From Dunaliella salina (taxonomy: Eukaryota; Chlorophyta; Chlorophyceae; Chlamydomonadales; Dunaliellaceae): 11,081 nt of DNA. The position numbers and the translations under genes are program-made. The first letter of the stretch is position 1. The number at the start of each line of letters is the position of its first letter. Shown one piece after another: positions 5,966 to 11,081 of the stretch. The notes beneath the pieces are model-generated. The model had not been told where the DNA came from and searched no databases. It saw only the letters and a program-made list of their open reading frames with translations. Where the stretch lies: contig MU071272.1 in NCBI GenBank assembly GCA_002284615.2, forward strand, positions 1 through 11,081, given 5' to 3'.

Positions 5966-7367
5966 TGTGGAACAGGCACCTCAGGCACTTGAGGCACTAA
6001 TGATGCAGGCACTCGACACGGCATTCGACAATCAGGCACTGATGTTTCAGGCATTCAACATGCTTCCATCGCAAGCACTGGCACAGGAGGCACTGGCACT
6101 TGAGGCACTGCAGTTAACACAGGAGGAGGCACAGGCACGAATGTGACAGGCAACGCAGAAGGCACTGGTACTGACGCTTGAGGCACAGGCACTGGCACTG
6201 CATGAGGCACTGCTTAAGGCTCTGCACGAGGCACGGCTTGAGGCAATTGGGGCACGGGCACTTGAGGCACAGGCACTTGAGGCACTGCATGAGGCACTGG
6301 CGCAGGAGGCACTGCACGAGGCAGGGGCTCAGGCACTGCTTGCGGCACGGGCGCTGGCATTGCTTGTGGCACTGCTTGAGGCACTGCACGAGGCACGGGC
6401 AGGAGTGCGGGAACTGCGTGAGGCACTGCACGAGGCACTGCATAAGGCGCGGGCACGAATGCGGGAACTGTGTGAGGCACGGGCACGAGTGCAGGCACTG
6501 GCACTGGTACTGGCACTTGAGGCACGGGCACTGGCATTGCTTGAGGCACTTGAGGCACGAGCACAGGAAGCACAGCATGAGGCACAGGCATAGGAGGTAC
6601 TGCACGAGGCACTGGCACAGGCACTTGCGGCACGGGCACTGGCACTGCTTGTGGCACGGGCAATTGAGGAACGGGCACTACAGGATGCACAGGCACTGCA
6701 GGATGCACAGACACTTGAGGCACGGGTACTACAGGATGCACGGGCACTTGAGTCACGGGCACTGCAGGATGCACGGGCACTACAGGATGCACAGGCACTG
6801 CAGGACGCACGGACACTTGAGGCACAGGTACTACAGGATGCACGGGCACTTGAGTCACAGGCACTGCAGGATGCACGGGCACTACAGGATGCACAGGCAC
6901 TGCAGGACGCACGGACACTTGAGGCACGGGTACTACAGGATGCACGGGCACTACAGGATGCACAGGCACTGCAGGATGCACGGACACTTGAGGCACGGGT
7001 ACTACAGGATGCACGGGCACTTGAGTCACGGGCACTGCAGGATGCACGGGCACTACAGGATGCATGGGCGCTGGCACTTGAGGCACAGGCACTTGAGGCA
7101 TGGGCACTGCAGGATGCACGGGCACTTGAGGCACGGGCACTGCAGGATGCACAGGCACAACAGGATGCACGGGCACTGGCATTTGAGGCACGGGCACATG
7201 AGGCACAGGCACAAGTACTGGCACTTGAAGCACAGGCACTTGAGGCACGGGTGCAGGCATGGATGCAGGCACAGGCACCTGAGGCCCCTGAGGCAGTGCT
7301 TGAGGCACAGTGTGTGATGCCTCATGCAATCCATTGCCTTAAGCACTGTGATTATCCTGTACCCTAA
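5883..7367 (+). CDS. Possible Ala/Leu/Gln/Glu-rich repeat protein frame, interrupted; coding status doubtful
   Basis: This plus-strand frame runs from a TAG at 5880 to a TAA at 7365-7367 with only two internal stops, TGA at 6144 and TAG at 6591. The uninterrupted last part from an ATG at 6651 is 238 codons. It encodes helix-favouring repeats: ALQDAR and ALQDAQ hexapeptides alternate with TLEAR or ALESR pentapeptides. Before 6591 it has segments such as LREALHEALHKARARMREL, which would form a charged helix. Two of the three main variable positions of the 18-bp unit (CTG/CTA and GAT/GAC) are silent here. No start context, signal peptide or known domain is visible. The opposite strand is equally open, so this may be a non-coding array. 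Confidence 0.25.
5973..7310. repeat. Large GGCAC-based minisatellite array
   Basis: About 1.3 kb is built from GGCAC followed by short variable fillers such as TTGA, TGCAGGATGCAC, TGGCAC or TGCACGA. The left third (5973-6180) is loose, the middle (6180-6675) is dense but irregular, and 6675-7067 is highly ordered. Two main units are 18 bp (GGCACTGCAGGATGCACG) and 15 bp (GGCACTTGAGGCACG). Almost every unit length is a multiple of three, so most of the six frames stay open throughout. The remaining frame is repeatedly closed by the TGA in ACTTGAGGC. The array degenerates again after 7190. Whether it is coding is unresolved. Confidence 0.93.
6214..7329 (-). CDS. Alternative antisense frame: Val-Pro repeat protein; coding status doubtful
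   Basis: The minus strand of the array is open for 371 codons from an ATG at 7329. It encodes VPVPQ pentapeptides and VPVHPA or VPVHPV hexapeptides, a proline-rich pattern like extended cell-wall or matrix proteins. The conserved GGCAC becomes GTGCC, so Val-Pro is kept throughout, and the most variable base (the one before GGCAC) falls at the third position of the Pro codon, where it is silent. Against it: the start lies at the edge of the array, there is no signal peptide, and the frame stops within the array at 6214. At most one of this and the plus-strand frame is likely to be real. Confidence 0.2.
   Translation of the reverse strand: MHEASHTVPQALPQGPQVPVPASMPAPVPQVPVLQVPVLVPVPHVPVPQMPVPVHPVVPVHPAVPVPQVPVHPAVPMPQVPVPQVPAPMHPVVPVHPAVPVTQVPVHPVVPVPQVSVHPAVPVHPVVPVHPVVPVPQVSVRPAVPVHPVVPVHPAVPVTQVPVHPVVPVPQVSVRPAVPVHPVVPVHPAVPVTQVPVHPVVPVPQVSVHPAVPVHPVVPVPQLPVPQAVPVPVPQVPVPVPRAVPPMPVPHAVLPVLVPQVPQAMPVPVPQVPVPVPVPALVPVPHTVPAFVPAPYAVPRAVPHAVPALLPVPRAVPQAVPQAMPAPVPQAVPEPLPRAVPPAPVPHAVPQVPVPQVPVPQLPQAVPRAEP
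6675..7067. repeat. 102-bp higher-order repeat, four copies, one with a 33-bp deletion
   Basis: Inside the array the 18- and 15-bp units are ordered 18-18-15-18-15-18 to form a 102-bp super-unit. Copies lie at 6675-6776, 6777-6878, 6879-6947 (69 bp, missing the last 15+18 bp) and 6948-7049, followed by one further 18-bp unit at 7050-7067. Copies 2 and 3 share GACGCAC where copies 1 and 4 have GATGCAC, so they are the closest pair. This pattern is expected from unequal exchange or slippage of whole super-units. Confidence 0.88.
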
Positions 7368-7612
7368 CTAGCAACATGAGGTCTGCAGCAGGAGGGTGCA
7401 TGGGGGCCACACCGAAGTAATAGTAGTAGCAGGCAGGGAAGGGCATCAGTGTCAGGAGGCCCCTGTTCTGTGTGGCCTTCTCGCCTGCCATCACCCCAAA
7501 CAATGTGGTGTAGCTGGGCAAGTGCACGGCACATCTTGCCAGGCCCTGTTAGACTTCAACTTATTTACATCCGTGTCACTCCAGGATTGCTTTTACCCCT
7601 CCAGAGCTTATC

Positions 7613-8657
7613 GCTGCACCTGCATTATCCAGCGTAGAGGCTCCGACGTCACAGGGCGCCCCACCAACTGGGCAAGTGCTGGTTTTATTATGTAGCCTGG
7701 CTAATGATATGAGCCAAATGACATGAGATGAGCAGCAGCGTACACAGTGGCCGAGCTCTCGACTGCAAACCTGGGGATGACGAGGCCGAGCAAGTCATGG
7801 ACTCACTTCCTGGTCTCTGGGTACATGATTTGCATGGCACATCTTTTGCCGGGCCATGAGTATACCCCTCTAGACCCTCTTGCAGCACCTGCATGATCCA
7901 GCTCAGGGGCTCTGACGCCACAGGGCTCCCCAACAACTAGGCAAGTGCTGGTTTTAATTATGCAGCCTGGCCAATGACATAAGATCAGCAAGCGGCGTGT
8001 ACAGGGGCCACGTCCTCGACTGCTCCAGGGATGATGAGGGCAAACGGGTTATGTCAGACTCACTTCCTAGTCCCTGGGTACATGCTGCGCATGACACATC
8101 TTGCACCAGGCCACGCGTAAACCCCTCTAACCTCCCTTGCAGCGCCTGTATGATCCAGTTGAAGGGCCCCAATGCCATGGGGCGCCACAACAACATGGCG
8201 GGATAGCGCCAAAAAAGAAAGGGAAGAAAAAATATGGAAGCAGTGAAAACTCCCCACATCAATTAAGAGAAGGGGATGGCACTGGGAACAAGATCTAGAA
8301 CGTAACCGCAGGTGGTGATGCCATTGGTGCGAGATGAGTGAGATCCCGAGTAGCAATAGACAAGGGAGGAGAACGGACGCCATGGGTCCCTGTTGCAGCG
8401 CCTGCATGACCCAGCACAGGGGACCCGATGCAACAGGGCGCCCCAACAACTAGGACAGCGCCTGGTATGGTATCCAAAGTACTTGTGCTGCTCTGGATAC
8501 CGCAGGTGGTGATCCCCTTGATGCAAGATGAGTATGAGGCCCAGAAGCAAAAGGCGAGGAAGGAGGACGGACGCCATGGAGCCCTAGTGCGGCACCTGCA
8601 TTATCCAGCGCAGGAGCCCTGACAAGATGGGGCACCTCAGCACCTGGGACAGCGCTG
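7613..8657. repeat. Diverged tandem array, five copies of a 70-bp core
   Basis: A core resembling TTGCAGCGCCTGCATGATCC, then CAGGGG, CACAGGGCGCCCC, AACAACTAGG and a closing GTGCTGG or GCGCTGG, recurs at about 7613, 7881, 8137, 8393 and 8588. Periods are 268, 256, 256 and 195 bp. The first three copies share longer flanks: GCACATCTTG and ACCCCTC before the core, and TGGTTTTA-TATG-AGCCTGGC plus CTCGACTGC and GACTCACTTCCT after it. Many 60-130-codon ORFs overlap on both strands, but none is conserved in frame between copies, so I read the array as non-coding. Confidence 0.75.
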
Positions 8658-9021
8658 GGTATGGGATCCGTGCTTGGATGGGTGCTAGGCGCAAATTTCA
8701 GAAGCTCGTCTGTTTCCTTGCTGCTGACCTCGCGAAAGCTGATTGGGAATGTTTCACCAGAGACTTGGGCTATAGGATAATGCCAATTTGGGATGATCAG
8801 CCACAGATTCTGGTTGAAGGTAAATGCCAATTTGGGATGATCAGCCACAGATTCTGGTTGAAGGTAAATGCCAATTTGGGATGATCAGCCACAGATTCTG
8901 GTTAAAGGTAAATGCCAATTTGATCCAATGCGATCCAGAGCACAAATGCAGGTGGCTCTCCTTGGTGGGAGAGAAGTGTGAGCCCAAGGAGCAATGGGCG
9001 AGGAAGGAGAACGGACGCCAT
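8308..9021. repeat. Second repeat module, three copies (ends in GAACGGACGCCAT)
   Basis: A block starting GCAGGTGG and ending GGAGAACGGACGCCAT or GGAGGACGGACGCCAT occurs at 8308-8382, 8502-8576 and 8948-9021. Between these ends lie GATGAGT or GAGAAGTGTGAG, AGCAA and GGCGAGGAAGGA. Copies 1 and 2 are each followed by the 70-bp core of the other array, so together they form a 195-bp duplicated composite. Copy 3 is separated from copy 2 by the 44-bp triplication and is not followed by a clear core. Confidence 0.7.
8779..8923. repeat. 44-bp tandem repeat, 3.3 copies
   Basis: AATGCCAATTTGGGATGATC followed by AGCCACAGATTCTGGTTGAA and GGTA repeats exactly at 8779, 8823 and 8867. A partial fourth copy of about 13 bp starts at 8911. 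The first two full copies are identical; the third has one change (GTTAAAGG for GTTGAAGG). The 44-bp period is not a multiple of three. The near-identity contrasts with the diverged arrays around it, so the expansion is recent. Confidence 0.95.
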
Positions 9022-9093
9022 TCCCTTGGCGCCCGTTCATGGGACGTCACGGGGCTGACTCCCTGTGTTTTGGGCACTGGAGTGCTGCTGGCC

Positions 9094-9355
9094 GAAGCAA
9101 GCACCTGTGTGCCTGTTTTTGATAGGCATGGGCATCCATGTGCTGTGTGCTGAGGGCATTTCTGTGACACCAAGCATCTCTGTATGATGCAAGCACATGT
9201 GTGCCTGAGAAGAAAAGAAAAGAAAAAGAGAAGAAAAGTTTACGCAAGCCAAAGGCCGCATGCATTAAGGGAGGGCAAGTACATGTGTGCCTGTTTTTCC
9301 TGGGCAGGGGCATCCAGGTGCTGTCTGCTTGTATGAGGGAACCTCTATGACACCA
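9094..9355. repeat. Two-copy direct repeat, 178-bp offset, with a partial third
   Basis: Segment 9094-9177 and segment 9272-9355 share GCAAG(C/T)AC-TGTGTGCCTGTTTTT, then GGCA-GGGCATCCA-GTGCTGT and TATGACACCAA or TGTGACACCAA. A short third piece, GCAAGCACATGTGTGCCTG, lies between them at 9189-9207. The intervening sequence contains a purine tract. Confidence 0.7.
9207..9238. repeat. Polypurine AAAAG-type tract
   Basis: A 32-base run of only A and G is made of GAAAA and GAAAAA units (about six). It is a simple-sequence tract inside the interval between the two copies of the 178-bp-offset repeat. Confidence 0.85.
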
Positions 9356-9379
9356 ATATTGGTGTACCATTCTGTTTCT

Positions 9380-10025
9380 TGGTACCCAGTCACAGGCTGG
9401 TAGTAGGCTAACAAACTGTGAGTTTGTTGCCATACCAGGTGTTTACATAGTTTTCATTGTTTGTTATGCCACAATAAGATGCGTATGGCCTGTTTTTTTT
9501 CAAGTAGTGGGCCAAGCGCCAGGATGAAATTCTGATGCACACAAAATGTGGAAACCAGGCTGTTGCTCCGGCAGTTAGGTGCAGAGGTGCCGTTAGGAGC
9601 TAAGATGAGAGGCTTGGTTTAACACTGTTGCAATCCATGATGCAGTCCACAAAGCTGTCAGAAGAACGCATGTTCAGCAGTATCGTTTTGGCAGTCAAAC
9701 AGGGAGCAGCATGTACGAATGAGTTCTGACCTGTATGAACGCATCTGAAGTGTGCCAGGACATCAAACTAGCCCACCCATTGCGCTGCCGAAGAGCATCA
9801 CCGAGCTCTTGGGGGAAATCCACCTGAAAAGCTCATTATATCCATATGGATTCTTGGAAATTGAAGCCAGCATTGCCGGGAGAAGCATTTTGGAGTGAAT
9901 GGAATTTGAAAAATCTTGGCAGTCTGATGGATTTGGGGATCAGGGATTAGTGGGTGTAAGTGAGTACGGTGACATTCAGGCGGAGATTTCGATCACCATT
10001 TCGTGATCGTTGGGATCCAAGGTTG
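9380..10025. other. Unique sequence with no gene recognised
   Basis: No frame over about 60 codons with protein-like composition is visible. One small inverted repeat, CGATCAC...GTGATCG with a 6-nt loop, lies near 9989-10008. This is the left flank of the transposon insertion. Confidence 0.45.
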
Positions 10026-10070
10026 GTAGTAACCAGGGTTGGGTCATTCGCGGGTCTGGGAGTTACCGTT

Positions 10071-10084
10071 CACGTATATACGTG
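10071..10084. repeat. Palindrome in the transposon 5' subterminal region
   Basis: CACGTATATACGTG is a perfect 14-bp palindrome 37 bp inside the left end, next to TACGCGTA and GCGTATGTACGC. The clustered CG/TA-rich motifs may be transposase-binding repeats; this is inference. Confidence 0.55.
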
Positions 10085-10150
10085 TAAAATACGCGTACAT
10101 CGCGTATGTACGCAAATTTTGAGGGCCATTTTGAGAAGAGAGGGTTTTGG

Positions 10151-10206
10151 GTGGGGAACCAGGATTTGAACCTGGGACCCTACCCCTAACCACCCCACAA
10201 ACCCCA
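10151..10206 (-). ncRNA. tRNA-like T-arm and B box (truncated tRNA or SINE-like relic) inside the hAT element
   Basis: On the minus strand, CCAGG-TTCAAAT-CCTGG (10175 to 10159) forms a perfect five-pair T-stem with a seven-base T-loop. GGTTCAAATCC fits the RNA polymerase III B box. It is followed by TTCCCCA, which could be the 3' strand of an acceptor stem. A partner TGGGGT occurs about 50 bases upstream, allowing only five of seven pairs. There is no room for a full anticodon arm, so this is not a functional tRNA gene by eye. It is best read as a tRNA-derived relic captured in the transposon. Confidence 0.55.
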
Positions 10207-10219
10207 CAAACATTTAATT

Positions 10220-10568
10220 ATGCCACAAGAGAAGGGTTCTGAGTGGGATTATGTCACACCTGTTCAGCCTGAAGGCACGGATGGGGCCAAGCAGAGCAAG
10301 AAAAAGTGTAAACTGTGTGAAGCATGTGTACCTTAGTGGTGCCTGGCGCATCAGACAGCACCTCTTGCAAGTCGCTGGCTCTGGGGTGGCCAGCTGCACA
10401 GCACTTGGGGAGCAGCTGGAGCCAGTGAAGAAGGTGATGCAGCAGATAGAGCAAAAGAGCAAGCAGAAGGAGCAGCAAGAAGCAATTTTCACTGACAAAT
10501 TTTACCGCGCACTCCAACCAGCGGATTTTACGATTTGCGAATTTAAGGCCATTTTTATCATTATATAA
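10220..10568 (+). pseudogene. BED zinc-finger remnant of a hAT transposase, frameshifted
   Basis: From an ATG at 10220 one frame reads SEWDYVTPVQPEG, a basic run, then KCKLCEAC, and stops at a TAG (10334-10336). The adjacent frame continues from about 10332: LSGAWRIRQHLLQVAGSGVA, then SCTA, then a charged, Gln/Lys-rich helix (EPVKKVMQQIEQKSKQKEQQ). It ends at a TAA at 10566-10568. The pattern of a Trp-containing start, C-x2-C, then R-I-x-x-H-L-L and a late Cys is that of plant-type BED fingers at the N-terminus of hAT transposases. A one-base shift near 10330 splits the finger. The catalytic hAT domain is entirely absent, consistent with internal deletion. After about 10490 the frame is element end, not protein. 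The start is the first ATG in a frame that keeps the finger. Confidence 0.8.
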
Positions 10569-10781
10569 GATACGCGTATCATGAACGACCCATCCCTGGT
10601 AGTAACTGCAAACAGTTTTCAGTACACACTGCCGTAGCTTCATGACCAATTTGAATATTAATTAATTAAAGCCAATTATTGTCAAGCGTTTGAACTTCAT
10701 TTGATCTGGAAATAAAACAATTTTCGGGTTGAAAAGAGCGAGTGCTGAAAATGGCCTTGCAGGCCCCATCTCGAGCGTTAA

Positions 10782-10792
10782 CCCCTGAGCTA
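10782..10792 (-). promoter_or_regulatory. tRNA-type A-box-like motif
   Basis: On the minus strand TAGCTCAGGGG, followed by TTAAC, fits the internal A box of tRNA genes and tRNA-derived SINEs (TRGCnnAnnGG). No B box follows within 100 bases and no cloverleaf can be drawn, so it is a lone motif, perhaps a SINE head or chance. Confidence 0.3.
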
Positions 10793-10806
10793 GGTGGCTA
10801 AAGCAA

Positions 10807-11002
10807 ATGACCCCTCTCCAGCATCTCAAAGCTGACTTAGCCAAGCTTGCCAAGGGTGTGGCATCCAAGAAGGCGCAGCCAGAAAGGCCCAAGGGGAGTC
10901 CTCCAGGTGACACTTCCTTTGGTGTTGCATGCATGAGCTCAGATATTGTGTCGACAGATGCAAAGCAGGCCCCATGGTACTCTGAACAGACGAGCTGCTG
11001 TG

Positions 11003-11003
<1 letters not shown>
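10807..11003 (+). CDS. Possible exon ending at a GT-repeat, unidentified
   Basis: A plus-strand frame is open from an ATG at 10807 to the window end; it has no stop because it runs into GT repeats. It reads LQHLKADLAKLAKGVASKKA, then PERPKGSPPG and a less structured stretch to SEQTSCCE. The first part looks like a charged helix. A pyrimidine-rich CCCCTCTCCAG just before it at 10810-10820 could be a 3' splice site. The (GT)n begins right after TGTGAG, so GAG|GTGTGT would be a natural 5' splice site with the microsatellite inside the intron. I do not recognise a family. The minus strand also has a 90-codon frame here. Confidence 0.3.

Positions 11004-11004
<1 letters not shown>

Positions 11005-11081
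<77 letters not shown>
11005..11081. repeat. (GT)n dinucleotide microsatellite, truncated by the window end
   Basis: At least 77 bases of uninterrupted GT (over 38 units) run to the last base of the window, so the full length is unknown. Confidence 0.98.

Larger units (their letters stand above)
10026..10606 (+). mobile_element. Complete 565-bp hAT-type DNA transposon with 8-bp target duplication, non-autonomous
   Basis: The element spans 10034-10598. Its ends are CAGGGTTGGGTCATTC and, on the other strand, CAGGGATGGGTCGTTC, matching at 14 of 16 bases. It is bracketed by identical 8-bp direct repeats GTAGTAAC (10026-10033 and 10599-10606), which fit the hAT target consensus nTnnnnAn. CAGGG ends are also typical of hAT. 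TACGCGTA sits near both ends (10090-10097 and 10571-10578), and a GC(A/G)AATTT...GGCCATTTT block is repeated near both (about 10112 and 10537). These are candidate subterminal transposase sites. Inside is only a broken BED-finger remnant, so movement would need a transposase supplied elsewhere. The perfect duplication suggests a fairly recent insertion. Confidence 0.93.

Noticed and set aside
6675..7067. CRISPR-like regular array
   Set aside because: Units are directly contiguous with no unique spacers, there are no cas genes, and the context is eukaryotic.
6178..7317. 379-codon His/Arg/Cys-rich plus-strand frame
   Set aside because: It is the third reading of the GGCAC array. Most unit-to-unit changes alter the amino acid (Cys/Tyr, Met/Thr, Gly/Arg), and the product has no plausible fold, so it is a by-product of a stop-poor repeat.
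7688..8449. Series of 60-130-codon ORFs on both strands
   Set aside because: They overlie the diverged tandem array and are not kept in the same frame between copies; repeated similar peptides arise from DNA repetition.
8450..9173. ORFs across the 44-bp triplication
   Set aside because: The 44-bp period shifts frame at each copy, so the apparent repeated peptides come from different frames and do not indicate a protein.
10151..10206. Functional tRNA gene
   Set aside because: Only the T-arm is intact, acceptor pairing is partial, and there is no room for D and anticodon arms.

Overview
The window looks like eukaryotic, repeat-rich, mostly non-genic DNA. Long AT/GC-mixed stretches have no bacterial-style gene packing. 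The window holds a (GT)n microsatellite, several minisatellites, non-LTR (LINE) reverse-transcriptase debris and a hAT DNA transposon with a target-site duplication. I cannot name the organism. The LINE protein style (VKQGCPLSP / THMLYA-D / CCHC tail) and the plant-like BED finger lean towards a green-lineage eukaryote such as an alga. The short TTAGG-type tract could also fit an arthropod. I hold both loosely.

Layout. 1-198 (-): LINE reverse-transcriptase fragment with a ruined YADD box. 200-760: AT-rich spacer and short palindromes and repeats. 763-1093 (-) and 1096-1771 (+): two head-to-head, decayed copies of the LINE tail with a CCHC zinc knuckle; a weaker third trace lies at 2420-2626. 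2700-3600: small degenerate tandem repeats, a TTAGG-like tract and a near-perfect inverted repeat. 3645-5540 (-): protein-like but broken reading frames that I cannot assign to a family, either a dead gene or exons of a split gene. 5970-7310: a large GGCAC-based minisatellite, open in most frames, containing a 102-bp higher-order unit. 7613-9360: successive families of diverged tandem and direct repeats, including a clean 44-bp triplication. 9380-10025: no recognisable gene. 10026-10606: a complete 565-bp hAT-type element with an 8-bp target-site duplication. It carries a frameshifted BED-finger remnant and a tRNA-like T-arm. 10807-11003 (+): a possible exon running into a (GT)n tract that reaches the window end.

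No intact conventional gene can be defended. The best-supported features are the hAT element, the LINE fragments and the repeat arrays. The most puzzling are the multi-frame-open GGCAC array and the unidentified minus-strand coding debris.
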